Made by a program: the position numbers and the translations under genes. The notes under the pieces are model-generated. The model worked only from the letters and a program-made list of their open reading frames with translations, did not search any database and was not told the DNA's origin. A stretch of DNA of 30,494 bases from a virus. Positions 20,418 to 28,675 of the stretch are shown one piece after another; position 1 is the first letter of the stretch, and every line of letters begins with the position of its first letter. The stretch is from IMG/VR virus record IMGVR_UViG_3300040960_000632, positions 1-30,494 of that record; one strand, 5' to 3'.

Positions 20418-22094
20418 GTGCCACTAGGAGCAAGTAGATTAAGTTTTTTAGCATTAGGAGCGGCAGAGACACTGGTTACGCCAAGTGCTTCTGGTGGAAC
20501 AGAATCTACAATCACAGATGCTGGCACTGAATATAAAGTTCATCAATTTACAACATCAGGCAATTCAACATTTACAGTATCCACAGCACTAGTAGACGCA
20601 GAAGTTTTAATAGTAGCAGGTGGTGGTGCTGGTGGTATTATTGGTTGGGCCGCTGGCGGTGGCGCTGGCGCACTAATTGAAGGAACATTTGATGAAATAG
20701 CATCAGGCAGTTACACTGTAACGGTTGGTGCTGGTGGACTTAAAGGCACAAATGGTAGCACGGGTGAAACAGGCGGCGATGGTGGCAACAGTGTATTCAA
20801 CGGTTTAACTGCCCTAGGTGGTGGTGGAGGAGCAGGAAGTAGAAATAGTTCTGTTCCTGGCAATGATGGCGGCTCTGGTGGTGGTGGTAACGCAGACAGA
20901 GCAGGAACAAATTTAAACGTTGGTGGTAGCACAATACAAACACAACCAAGCGTATCAGGATTTACTGGAACAGCATATGGTAATGATGGTGGTGATGGTA
21001 ATCTAAACAGCAACAATGGTGGTGCTGGCGGTGGTGGTGGTGCTGGCGCAGTTGGCGGCACAGCAAGTCAATCATCAAGTGTAAATGTTGGTGCTGATGG
21101 CGGTATTGGACGTCAAAGTTCAATCACAGGCACAACAAAATATTACGCAGATGGTGGTGGTGGAGCAGGAGCCACTGGCGGTGGTGTTGGTGGTAGCGGC
21201 ACTGGTGGTAATGGTTATAATGCCGCTGTATACAAACCAAATGGTGATGCTAACAGCGGATCTGGTGGTGGTGGTGATAGAGGTAACGGCGGTAGCGGTA
21301 TTGTTGTAATTAGATATCCAACAGCAAGTTATAGCATTGGTGGCGCAAGTGCTGGAACCACACACGATGGTGATGCTTCAATTAGTTCAGCATTTAGTTT
21401 ATCTTGTGTTGCTACAGAAATAGCGGCACCTAGTAGAACAGCAATTACAACAAGTGCTATTGGCAATGCTCAATTAGACACAGCACAGAAGAAATTTGGT
21501 ACAGCAAGTCTATTGCTTGATGGCAATGATGCTGTTACACTTAACAACTTCCCTAATCTAGGCACAGGCAATTTCACCGTTGAAATGTGGGCTCGTCCAG
21601 CAAGTTTCTCTAATGCTAGTTACGATTCGCTGTTTACTTGGCAGTCACAACAAGAATGGGAAACAGAAAATTCAAGTAACGATCCTGGATTTGTGTTTAG
21701 TGTTGGAGCACTACACTATGGAACAAGCGCCAACAGTTCATACTCAAGTGGTATGTCAACAGGCAGTTGGCAACATATGGCGTTGGTTAGAAATGGTAGC
21801 ACTTGGAAAGTTTACAAAAATGGAACACAAGTTTTAAGCATCAGCAACAGCAACACTTATAATAACAATTTGTCATATACGAAACCAGCGATTGGTGTGT
21901 TTGATAGAGTTGCTGTAAACGGCGGACGCTTGTTCTTTAATGGACATATTGACGAATTAAGAATAAGTGATACTGCTAGATATACCAGCAACTTTACACC
22001 ACCAACAAGTGAATTTACAAACGACAGTAACACACTAGCATTGTTCCACTTCAATGGCAGTGATGGTAGCACAACATTTACGGATGATAACTAG
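20418..22094 (+). CDS. Adhesin with glycine-rich domain and LamG domain, 558 aa
   Basis: GTG 20418 follows AAGGAGTAGAAA. After a short N-terminus (PLGASRLSFLALGAAE) comes a glycine-rich domain at about residues 45-305: it opens HQFTTSGNSTFTVSTALVD, VLIVAGGGAGG, has a GSYTVTVGAGG strand, many GGGG runs, and closes GSGIVVIRYPTA. A laminin-G/concanavalin-like domain follows at about 335-550, with KFGTASLLLDG, TVEMWARP, GSWQHMALVRNG and HIDELRISDTARYT. Both are carbohydrate- or receptor-binding plans. The LamG unit is repeated in the next gene. Confidence 0.8.
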   Translation: MPLGASRLSFLALGAAETLVTPSASGGTESTITDAGTEYKVHQFTTSGNSTFTVSTALVDAEVLIVAGGGAGGIIGWAAGGGAGALIEGTFDEIASGSYTVTVGAGGLKGTNGSTGETGGDGGNSVFNGLTALGGGGGAGSRNSSVPGNDGGSGGGGNADRAGTNLNVGGSTIQTQPSVSGFTGTAYGNDGGDGNLNSNNGGAGGGGGAGAVGGTASQSSSVNVGADGGIGRQSSITGTTKYYADGGGGAGATGGGVGGSGTGGNGYNAAVYKPNGDANSGSGGGGDRGNGGSGIVVIRYPTASYSIGGASAGTTHDGDASISSAFSLSCVATEIAAPSRTAITTSAIGNAQLDTAQKKFGTASLLLDGNDAVTLNNFPNLGTGNFTVEMWARPASFSNASYDSLFTWQSQQEWETENSSNDPGFVFSVGALHYGTSANSSYSSGMSTGSWQHMALVRNGSTWKVYKNGTQVLSISNSNTYNNNLSYTKPAIGVFDRVAVNGGRLFFNGHIDELRISDTARYTSNFTPPTSEFTNDSNTLALFHFNGSDGSTTFTDDN

Positions 22095-22103
22095 GAGAAA
22101 TAG

Positions 22104-25100
22104 ATGGCTATAGTAACAGACGGATTAGTATTTCATTTAAACGCAAACGATAGTGAACATTTTTCTTCTGGCGGTAAATTATGGCGTGATATGGCAGGGC
22201 AAAATGATGCCACGCTTAACGGGCCTACACACAATTCAAGCGATGGCAGTTTTACATTTGTAGCCGCTAATCCAGGTAATGACGCTCCTAGTGGTATGCC
22301 TATACCATCATCAGCAACTAAACAAACTTGGGAAGTATGGACTGATTGCGAAAACATAAGTTCAGGAAATTATGCCTATATCTTACACAATGGTACTGTA
22401 ACAAGTGTTGGCGGCAGTTGGATGAGCATTGGTGTTCGCCCAGGCACAGCAGGAGATCAATATTATGGTTGTTTTAATGGCGCACACAGCACAATGGATG
22501 GTGGAGCAAGCGGTATTGTTGCTTCAAACGGAACTGTAAGACATCTAGTTTTAACATGGGACGGAACTACACAAAAATTTTATGTAGATGGTAGCCTAAT
22601 AGCATCTGAAAGTTTAAGTTCAATTACACAAAGTTTTGACGCAAACAATTTAAGTATTGGTGACAAGGTTAGTAATTATTACCGTCCAATTGATGGTAAG
22701 GTATACGCAATAAGAGCATACAATAGAGATTTATCTTCAAGCGAAATCACACAAAACTACAATGAAGGTGCTAATGGTGGCTCCAATCCAACACAGAGAA
22801 CTGAAAATACTATTACAAGTAAAAACTCTGCGGCAATTGATACAGCAGATTATAAATTTGGCGGTAGTTCAATATTTTTAGATAGAAGTTCAAGTCAATG
22901 GTTAGAAACTGGTGACATAGCAGGATTTGGTAGCACAGATGATTTCACTTATGAATGTTGGTTTAACTACGACAGCATAACATCACCACAATTCTTGTTT
23001 GGTAACAGAAATGGTAGTATTGGCAATTATATAAGTGTTTACTTTGATGGTAGCACTATGTTTGGTTACTATCACAATCAAACAGCAAAGATTAGTTTTA
23101 CAGCACCAGGAACAGGATGGCATCATTTTGCTGTGGTAAGACACGATGGTAATGTAAAATGTTATATTGACGGAACACAGGCAGGAAGTACCTATAATGG
23201 TGCCAATGATGTTATCAATACAGAAAGTTTTGCGATTGGTGCCAATGATTATACAAGAAATGGTGCTCACGGATGGGAAGGGCATATAGACGAAATAAGA
23301 TTTTCAAAAACAGCAAGATATACTTCTAATTTTACACCTTCAACTGTTCCTTTTGATGATGATGTTAATACACTTTTACTTGTTCACGCAGATGGAACAG
23401 ACGGTGATACTGTTTTTTATGATGACAATGGTTATAGAGCGCCAAGTGGAATGGTTAGTGTTTCTGATGCTGTTATCACAACAAGTGAAAGTAAATTTGG
23501 AACAAGAAGTTTATTACTAGATGGACCCAACAATACTGATCAACGTCTTCAAGCATACGATGGAGCAAAAGATGTTGACACAGGCGATTATACTCTTGAA
23601 TGTTTTGTTAAATTAAATGCCAATAACATTACGCAGGCAGTAACCTACATTGGCGATCATGCTCACTATATTGCTAATACAGGTGTAATGGGATATTATC
23701 ACGACAGTGCTACACTTGGAACAACAACTGTTACCACAAACACTTGGCATCACGTGGCTTGGGTAAGAACTAATGGCGAAGTAAAAATGTATTTAAATGG
23801 TACATTACAAGCAACAAGAACAGGACAGACAGATGTTTTACCTACTACATTGCTTACTATTGGCTCCCAAACTAACACAGGACAAAGATTAAATGGATAT
23901 ATTGATGAATATCGCTTTAGTCCAATTGCTAGATATACAAGTAATTTTACAGCACCAACAACAAAATTTGACAATGACAGCAACACCAATGTTCTTTTAC
24001 ACTTTGAAGAAGGTGCTAACGGAACAACAGAAATATTTGATGACAACGCAAACACGACATTTTTTGCGGCAGTAGTTCCGCCAACAGAAGCAGAAGCATC
24101 TATAAGTTCACAGTTTTCACTGTCAATGATACCTGGTGATGCGGATCCAAACTTTATTGACGTTGGATATATTGCTTACGATTATTTTGAAGGACAAGGT
24201 GAAATTAAAGAAGCAGATGCTACAATTTCAAGTTCTTTTGATACAAGTTCTAACATTGGAAAAATAGTTCAAGCAGAAATCGTTGTAAGTGCCTTGTTTA
24301 CACCTAACTTCATTATTGGAAATATAGTTGGTATTGAAGCGGCATTGTCAGCAAGTTTTGATATGTCAACAACTGTTAGCAAGTTTAGTGGCAATGAAGC
24401 AACACTGTCTAACATTGTTAATTTAAGTTTACAAGGTGCTGTAACTAGAGATTATCAATCATCAATCTCTGGCGTGTTCACGCAATCTGTTACATCAACA
24501 AAAATTCAACAAGCATCTAGCACAATTACTTCAAACAGTTCTTTAACTGTTACAATCACCACAACATTAGGTATTAACGCAACAATAACAAGTGTCCTTT
24601 CATTAACAGCAAACGTTGATGAAATTGAAAAGACTTTATTGTTTAATCGCCCTAATGATTGGAAGTATGCTTATAAAAACTTTCTAGGTAAGCAAGAAGA
24701 AACATTTGAAAATTACTATCCGCCGTTAAGCGGAAATATTGATTTTGATACCACTGTTAAAAAACACGGCACTAGCAGTGTTGTATTTGATACTCCTTTA
24801 CAATGGGATGGCGCTAGTTATGTTGTAGCATTAACCAATCAAATTGATGGCACTAACAACAACAGTTATATTGATGAAGATGAAGAATTTGTGCTAGAGT
24901 TTTGGTATAGAAGAACTACTGGCGGAATGTCTACTATTTGTAGTTACAGTGATATAATAAAAGTAGATAGTTTAGAATATGGTAGAGCATTGTCAAATGA
25001 CAATGACACAATGTTTAACATCAAAGAAGCACCCGCTCCTAGTGGTGGTGCTGATAAAATTATACGAGTAGAATTTAAGACAGATGAATTTCAAACACCA

Positions 25101-26924
25101 GTTTATGAACTAGATGGCACAACAGTTTTAAGTAATAATACATGGTATCATATTGCGTTTAGAAGAATTGCTAATGGTACAGTTCAACTTTTAATCAACA
25201 ACAGTGTAGAAGATAGTATTTCAAAAAATGCTAGATTTTACGACAGTTTAAGTGCTGGACAGTTAAGAATACATCTTTATTCATTTGTAGATGCTGGTAA
25301 TTTCTACGAAGGTGAAAAAGTTTATTATGACAGTGCCGCATTCCGCAAAGGCAACAGTGAAATAACTGGTTACACGTCAGCACCAGTTGGCGATTATGAC
25401 AGTCAACAGTTTTTAAGTTATTTTGATGGCAACTGGGATGATACAACTACATTCCAATTAAATGGTGCGGCAAATATTAGTTCTAATATAAGCGTAACAG
25501 CAAGTATTGGAGCATTGTTTGACAATGATGCTGATTTAACAAGTCAAGCAACTGTTTCAGCAACAGCAACAGCAACAATTGGTGCTAATAGTAACATTAA
25601 CAGTGAAGCAACAGTTACAGCAACAGCAACAAGAATACAGCAAGGTGAAGCAAATGTAGACAGTGAAACAACAGTTACAGTGACACCTGATGTTACACGT
25701 GATTTTGATGCTACAATTACATCACAGGCAACAACTAGTGCTACAGCAACAAGAATACAGCAAGGTGTTATTGACACAGACGCTGTAGCAACACAGGTTA
25801 CTGCCGCAGGTAGAATTGGCGACTTCTTTATCAACGCTGACTTACAAGCAACACTTACTGTTGATGCTGTAGTTAAAGCAGGCGCTGTAATTGCTATGGA
25901 CAGTGCGTTTAGCACACTAGCAGACACTACACTTTATAAAGAATTTGATAGTAGTGTTTCAAGTGTGTTTACACAAACGATATCAGAAACACTGTTCAAA
26001 GGTTTTGAAGGCACGCAGTCAAGCGAATTTACAACACAAGCAGATGCTGTAAAAACTGTTGATGTAGACAGCACACTAGACATAGTTTCTAGTGTAAGTG
26101 CTACAAGTTTACCTATTAGAAACTTTGATGCTAGTGTAACAAGTGCGTTTAGTCAAACACTAGACAACAGCAGAACTAGAGACTTTGATACAAACAGTGC
26201 TATTGAATCCACAGTTATAGTTGATGGTATTGCTGGTATTGTCGCAGAAGCAAGTATTACAAGCACAACAGCAATAGTTTGTGACAACAGCAGAATACGT
26301 GATAATGATATTGACACAGACAGTGTTGCTACACAATTAAGTGTGGCAGTTAAGATTGCTGACTTCTTTATCAATGCTGATTTACAAGCAACACTTACAT
26401 CATCACCAGTTAAAAGAACAGGCAACAGTGCTTTACTAGAAAGTTCCGCAACAATTATTACAGATGGTGATGTTACACGTGATGCTGAAAGTGATATGTC
26501 AATTGCTACAACTGTTGACGCTGAAGGAACAAGCAACCTAACAGGTGAAAGTAGTTTAGACAGCGAATTTACAACACAAACGGATCCAATTAAAACTGTA
26601 GACATGAATGCTACACTTGGTGGCGCAGGAACGTTTGTTGTTAGTGCTGTTGCTACAAGAAACAACGAAATTCAAACATCAACTACCGCTACAATGGCAA
26701 TTGATGTTGCTAGAATTAGAGATATACAATCTAACATTGACAGTGCCTTAACCACTGTTATAAACGCTGGAAAACAAGTAGATTCCGCAAGTACGGTAAA
26801 TACTACAGCAACAATTAGTGCTGATGTAAGAGCAATTCAACTTGGTTTATTTGAATATGTAATACCATCAGAAACTAGAGAAGAAACAATCGTCGCAGAA
26901 GTTAGGGAAGCGACAGTAACCTAG
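22104..26924 (+). CDS. Very large tail fibre with LamG domains and beta repeats, 1606 aa
   Basis: The longest gene of the phage. LamG-type jellyroll domains lie at about residues 5-215, 240-435 and 450-645 (each with F-type G-x-x-S/T-L-x-L-D-G starts, 'W.H.A.VR' and 'G.IDE.R.S..ARYTSNFT' ends), with a fourth, divergent one at about 850-1085. Between and after them are short repeats of about 25-30 residues of the type 'A.I.S.FS.S' (about 675-835 and 1105-1590), e.g. DATITSQATTSATATRIQQG. The C-terminus is charged (EETIVAEVREATVT). It would form a long shaft carrying sugar-binding domains. RBS AGGAGAAA precedes ATG 22104. Confidence 0.8.
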   Translation: MAIVTDGLVFHLNANDSEHFSSGGKLWRDMAGQNDATLNGPTHNSSDGSFTFVAANPGNDAPSGMPIPSSATKQTWEVWTDCENISSGNYAYILHNGTVTSVGGSWMSIGVRPGTAGDQYYGCFNGAHSTMDGGASGIVASNGTVRHLVLTWDGTTQKFYVDGSLIASESLSSITQSFDANNLSIGDKVSNYYRPIDGKVYAIRAYNRDLSSSEITQNYNEGANGGSNPTQRTENTITSKNSAAIDTADYKFGGSSIFLDRSSSQWLETGDIAGFGSTDDFTYECWFNYDSITSPQFLFGNRNGSIGNYISVYFDGSTMFGYYHNQTAKISFTAPGTGWHHFAVVRHDGNVKCYIDGTQAGSTYNGANDVINTESFAIGANDYTRNGAHGWEGHIDEIRFSKTARYTSNFTPSTVPFDDDVNTLLLVHADGTDGDTVFYDDNGYRAPSGMVSVSDAVITTSESKFGTRSLLLDGPNNTDQRLQAYDGAKDVDTGDYTLECFVKLNANNITQAVTYIGDHAHYIANTGVMGYYHDSATLGTTTVTTNTWHHVAWVRTNGEVKMYLNGTLQATRTGQTDVLPTTLLTIGSQTNTGQRLNGYIDEYRFSPIARYTSNFTAPTTKFDNDSNTNVLLHFEEGANGTTEIFDDNANTTFFAAVVPPTEAEASISSQFSLSMIPGDADPNFIDVGYIAYDYFEGQGEIKEADATISSSFDTSSNIGKIVQAEIVVSALFTPNFIIGNIVGIEAALSASFDMSTTVSKFSGNEATLSNIVNLSLQGAVTRDYQSSISGVFTQSVTSTKIQQASSTITSNSSLTVTITTTLGINATITSVLSLTANVDEIEKTLLFNRPNDWKYAYKNFLGKQEETFENYYPPLSGNIDFDTTVKKHGTSSVVFDTPLQWDGASYVVALTNQIDGTNNNSYIDEDEEFVLEFWYRRTTGGMSTICSYSDIIKVDSLEYGRALSNDNDTMFNIKEAPAPSGGADKIIRVEFKTDEFQTPVYELDGTTVLSNNTWYHIAFRRIANGTVQLLINNSVEDSISKNARFYDSLSAGQLRIHLYSFVDAGNFYEGEKVYYDSAAFRKGNSEITGYTSAPVGDYDSQQFLSYFDGNWDDTTTFQLNGAANISSNISVTASIGALFDNDADLTSQATVSATATATIGANSNINSEATVTATATRIQQGEANVDSETTVTVTPDVTRDFDATITSQATTSATATRIQQGVIDTDAVATQVTAAGRIGDFFINADLQATLTVDAVVKAGAVIAMDSAFSTLADTTLYKEFDSSVSSVFTQTISETLFKGFEGTQSSEFTTQADAVKTVDVDSTLDIVSSVSATSLPIRNFDASVTSAFSQTLDNSRTRDFDTNSAIESTVIVDGIAGIVAEASITSTTAIVCDNSRIRDNDIDTDSVATQLSVAVKIADFFINADLQATLTSSPVKRTGNSALLESSATIITDGDVTRDAESDMSIATTVDAEGTSNLTGESSLDSEFTTQTDPIKTVDMNATLGGAGTFVVSAVATRNNEIQTSTTATMAIDVARIRDIQSNIDSALTTVINAGKQVDSASTVNTTATISADVRAIQLGLFEYVIPSETREETIVAEVREATVT
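25821..26399 (+). repeat. Near-identical repeat within the fibre gene
   Basis: 25821-25859 and 26361-26399 agree at 37 of 39 bases and both encode DFFINADLQATLT; the flanking protein repeat is longer (IDTDAVATQ / IDTDSVATQ). Differences are silent. A second pair, CAACAAGAATACAGCAAGGT, occurs near 25627 and 25747. Repeat expansion or recombination is likely. Confidence 0.8.
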
Positions 26925-26933
26925 GAGAAAACA

Positions 26934-27266
26934 ATGGCTATAAACAGAGCAGGTTTTGAAAAAACCAACAATGGTTTAGAAATAACCAAAGACCCTGAAG
27001 CACAATTAGTCTACACTTTTGATTGGGGAACTTGGCTTCCTACATCAGATACAATAAGTGCTGTAGATTACAGTGTGGCGGCAAGACGCAACGACCCAAC
27101 ACCACCAACTATTGAAAGTGAAGGCATTCAGGGCAATAAAACTTATGTAGAATTAAGCGGTGGACAAAACAACAAAACATATATTGTTACTTGTAAAGTA
27201 ACTACTACAGATGGTTTGATTGATAGACGCAATTTCCGTCTTAAGGTGCTTGAAAGGAGTGCGTAA
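26934..27266 (+). CDS. Phage fibre/Ig-like beta protein, 110 aa
   Basis: The protein contains QLVYTFDWGTWLPTSDTISA and ends with TYVELSGGQNNKTYIVTCKV and a RRNFRLKVLER strand. This pattern ('L.YTFDW..WL..GDTI... LSGG..G..Y.V.....T..G....R...L.V') recurs in small Ig-like proteins encoded near tail fibres of many phages. RBS AGGAGAAAAC. It could decorate virions or cap the fibre. The stop overlaps the next start (TAATG). Confidence 0.65.
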   Translation: MAINRAGFEKTNNGLEITKDPEAQLVYTFDWGTWLPTSDTISAVDYSVAARRNDPTPPTIESEGIQGNKTYVELSGGQNNKTYIVTCKVTTTDGLIDRRNFRLKVLERSA

Positions 27267-27463
27267 TGAGTGATATCAATGAAAGTTACGCAAAACTAGA
27301 CAAACGCCTTTCGCTACTAGAACAGCGACTGGATATCATTCAAAACAATCATTTAGCACACATTCAAGCAGACATTAACAACATCAAACGCTACTTCTTA
27401 TGGGGCGTTGGTGTAGTGTTCGTACAGTTAATTGCTGTAATCGCCGTTTTGGCAACCAATTAA
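27266..27463 (+). CDS. XhlA-like membrane protein (candidate holin)
   Basis: The 65-residue product has a coiled-coil N-terminal half (YAKLDKRLSLLEQRLDIIQ, then HIQADINNIKRYF) and one C-terminal membrane segment (LWGVGVVFVQLIAVIAVLAT). This layout is that of haemolysin XhlA-type proteins, which work with holins in host lysis in some phages. It overlaps the preceding stop by one base. It is the best lysis candidate in this genome, but no endolysin gene is recognised beside it. Alternatives include a tail- or membrane-associated accessory protein. Confidence 0.6.
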   Translation: MSDINESYAKLDKRLSLLEQRLDIIQNNHLAHIQADINNIKRYFLWGVGVVFVQLIAVIAVLATN

Positions 27464-27487
27464 AAGACACCTCGTCCGTCGTTCTTT

Positions 27488-27493
27488 TAAATA
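27488..27493 (+). promoter_or_regulatory. TAAATA box 5 bp before ATG 27499 (leaderless-type)
   Basis: TAAATAGAGTTATGA shares sequence and spacing with the terL start (TAAATAGTGTTATGA, 4204). No Shine-Dalgarno lies between box and ATG. Confidence 0.5.
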
Positions 27494-27498
27494 GAGTT

Positions 27499-27831
27499 AT
27501 GAGCGACAAAGAACAACTAGAATCCTGGCAAATTGAAAAAGCACTAAATGAACTTGTAGAAGAGTGGAAACCCGCTACAGGTGAAGGTGCCCTAGAACGT
27601 GCTGATTTGGTAATCAAAAAACTAAAACGCATACCTAAACCATGCGAGGATTGTGGATTTATAATTGAAGAAAGATTGATTACCTTAAACGCAAGTCAAA
27701 ATCCTTATCCACACTGGAAAGAATGCTGTAAGCAGTGTAATTTGTGGCGCAATCCAGACACAAACAAGTTTGAATTTACATACAACCAATTAAGTAACTA
27801 TTACAACCTAAAAAAACGCAAGAAAAAATAG
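27499..27831 (+). CDS. Cys-rich (zinc-finger-like) protein, 110 aa
   Basis: ATG 27499 is chosen over an in-frame ATG at 27400 because the longer form would run through the end of the holin-like gene and the TAAATA box. The protein has a helical acidic N-terminus, then CEDCG at about residues 49-53, and PHWKECCKQCNLWRNP at about 71-86. The two CxxC pairs about 23 residues apart would bind one zinc ion, as in zinc ribbons or treble-clef/HNH-like folds. The tail is basic (LKKRKKK). It could bind nucleic acid, perhaps as a transcription factor; no family is certain. A stretch of non-coding RNA follows. Confidence 0.6.
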   Translation: MSDKEQLESWQIEKALNELVEEWKPATGEGALERADLVIKKLKRIPKPCEDCGFIIEERLITLNASQNPYPHWKECCKQCNLWRNPDTNKFEFTYNQLSNYYNLKKRKKK

Positions 27832-27836
27832 CATAG

Positions 27837-27844
27837 TATAAATA
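27837..27844 (+). promoter_or_regulatory. TATAAATA box before RNA-A
   Basis: TATAAATACTAATG is an exact match to the T4-type late promoter core TATAAATA and lies 6 bp before the first helix of RNA-A (27850). Confidence 0.5.
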
Positions 27845-27849
27845 CTAAT

Positions 27850-28034
27850 GTTAAGCAATTGATGAGGCGAGGCTGTCACTTCAAATCATCATTTCTGTTA
27901 ACTGTAATGCCATGCGATTAACTCCGTTTTGCTTAACACAGGATACAACAATAGCCAATTGTTTAATCCTTTAACTGACGTTTGTATATACGTTGTATCC
28001 AGAAACCCCCGCAATGGGGGTTTCATCTTTTTGG
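27850..28034 (+). ncRNA. Structured non-coding RNA (RNA-A)
   Basis: No ORF fits. Helices: GTTAAGCAA 27850-27858 with TTGCTTAAC 27929-27937 (9 bp), enclosing GATGA 27861-27865 with TCATC 27886-27890 and GTTAA 27897-27901 with TTAAC 27918-27922; then GGATACAAC 27941-27949 with GTTGTATCC 27992-28000 (9 bp), and a terminator at 28002-28031. The 16-base loop at 27902-27917 contains CTGTAATGCC, which is complementary to ten bases near the start of RNA-B (28100-28109). Could be a small RNA or the 3' UTR of the upstream gene. Family unknown. Confidence 0.6.
28002..28031 (+). terminator. Strong rho-independent terminator
   Basis: GAAACCCCC 28002-28010, loop GCAAT, GGGGGTTTC 28016-28024, then ATCTTTTT. 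Nine-pair stem. It isolates RNA-B from upstream transcription. Confidence 0.9.
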
Positions 28035-28074
28035 CATAACCTAACTTGACAAATCAAAAAATACTGGTTATAAT
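28032..28074 (+). promoter_or_regulatory. Perfect consensus promoter for RNA-B
   Basis: TTGACA 28046-28051, 17-bp spacer, TATAAT 28069-28074; both hexamers match the sigma70 consensus fully. Transcription should start near 28080-28083. The upstream TGGACA box of the other promoters is only partly matched (TGGCAT at 28032). No protein gene follows for about 740 bp, so the promoter's product is RNA. Confidence 0.85.
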
Positions 28075-28080
28075 GTAAAA

Positions 28081-28563
28081 GACATAAATAAAAATGTAAG
28101 GCATTACAGGCATTTTCAAGGCATTTCATTTGACACACAAGGTTGGCACGCCAGTTTGATATAGTGCTGTGGAAAAAGCATCCAGCGATGGAGCACACGT
28201 GAACATTGATACACTCCCCCGTGCGGTTGTATGCGGTTTAAAGGAGTTTGAGCGTGAGAACTAGGATACGCAACGTATTGATGAAAGTATGAATGTCAAC
28301 ATACGAAAACACTCGCACAACGTATAAACAGTTGAAATATAGCGGTAACGAATTCAACAATATCTATTAGATATGCCATAGTGGGTTGGGAATGAGTATG
28401 AGGTCCCTTACGTTGAGTGTATAATAAAATACCCACTTCCAGTCTTGGCTGTATTGGACACTCCAATATCAAGAAGGATGGAACCTTTAAACAGGTTCCG
28501 TCTGACTGAAACGTCGTGACTCCATATCAAGTAAAAGACATTCGCTACGCGATGTCTCTTTTA
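28081..28563 (+). ncRNA. Large structured non-coding RNA (RNA-B), about 480 nt
   Basis: No ORF with an RBS is present. Helices readable by eye include: 28095-28099/28104-28108; 28181-28184/28189-28192 with a GCGA tetraloop; 28213-28217/28243-28247; 28266-28270/28274-28278; 28287-28291/28300-28304; 28331-28336/28353-28358, capped by CG-GTAA-CG; 28360-28364/28370-28374; 28380-28386/28431-28437, enclosing 28388-28391/28404-28407; and a three-way junction closed by 28440-28444/28504-28508 with arms 28451-28458/28462-28469 and 28476-28486/28493-28503 (11 pairs). GNRA loops and a multi-branch end are features of large ornate RNAs. Size is near that of ROOL and below GOLLD RNAs, both known from phages; I cannot confirm either match. 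The 5' end carries GGCATT three times (28100, 28109, 28120). Confidence 0.7.
28533..28563 (+). terminator. Candidate 3' terminator of RNA-B
   Basis: AGACAT 28536-28541 pairs with ATGTCT 28552-28557, with inner CGC/GCG, and is flanked by AAA before and CTTTTAT after. A U-rich run follows the stem, so RNA-B probably ends near 28562, although readthrough to the hairpin at 28657 is possible. Confidence 0.6.
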
Positions 28564-28675
28564 TCACTTGTCTTATATTACTTCTTGTTTGAGCGACACT
28601 AATGTGAGATGAAAAAGAAACAAGTGAGTTTACGAACTTGTTGATTTTCATTGAACAGATGCCTCTAGGCATCTA
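28564..28675 (+). ncRNA. Further structured stretch after RNA-B
   Basis: TCACTTGT 28564-28571 pairs with ACAAGTGA 28620-28627 (8 bp), enclosing CAC-TAAT-GTG near 28597-28606; a competing pairing is ACAAGT 28620-28625 with ACTTGT 28636-28641. Then AGATGCC 28657-28663, loop TCTA, GGCATCT 28668-28674, a 7-bp hairpin without a clear U-run. It could be the 3' domain of a longer RNA-B (about 595 nt) or a processing site. Confidence 0.45.

Noticed and set aside
20711-21365. Minus-strand open frames opposite the glycine-rich adhesin (Pro-rich and Thr/Ser-rich)
   Set aside because: They are low-complexity mirrors of the GGT/GGC repeats, with no RBS, and all real genes are on the + strand.
27464-27490. 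AAAAGA...TCTTTT around 27466-27489 as a terminator of the holin-like gene
   Set aside because: The stem is only six A/T-rich pairs with no GC core, and a start element overlaps its right arm.
27850-28200. A tRNA in the non-coding region (TTCAAAT at 27880 as a T-loop)
   Set aside because: The flanking bases do not form a 5-bp T-stem, and no acceptor stem or anticodon arm fits.
28220-28300. GTGCG at 28220 and GATGAAAG at 28280 as parts of a group II intron (5' GUGYG and domain V)
   Set aside because: No domain V hairpin of the right size with an AGC triad is present, and no 3' splice context or interrupted gene can be seen.
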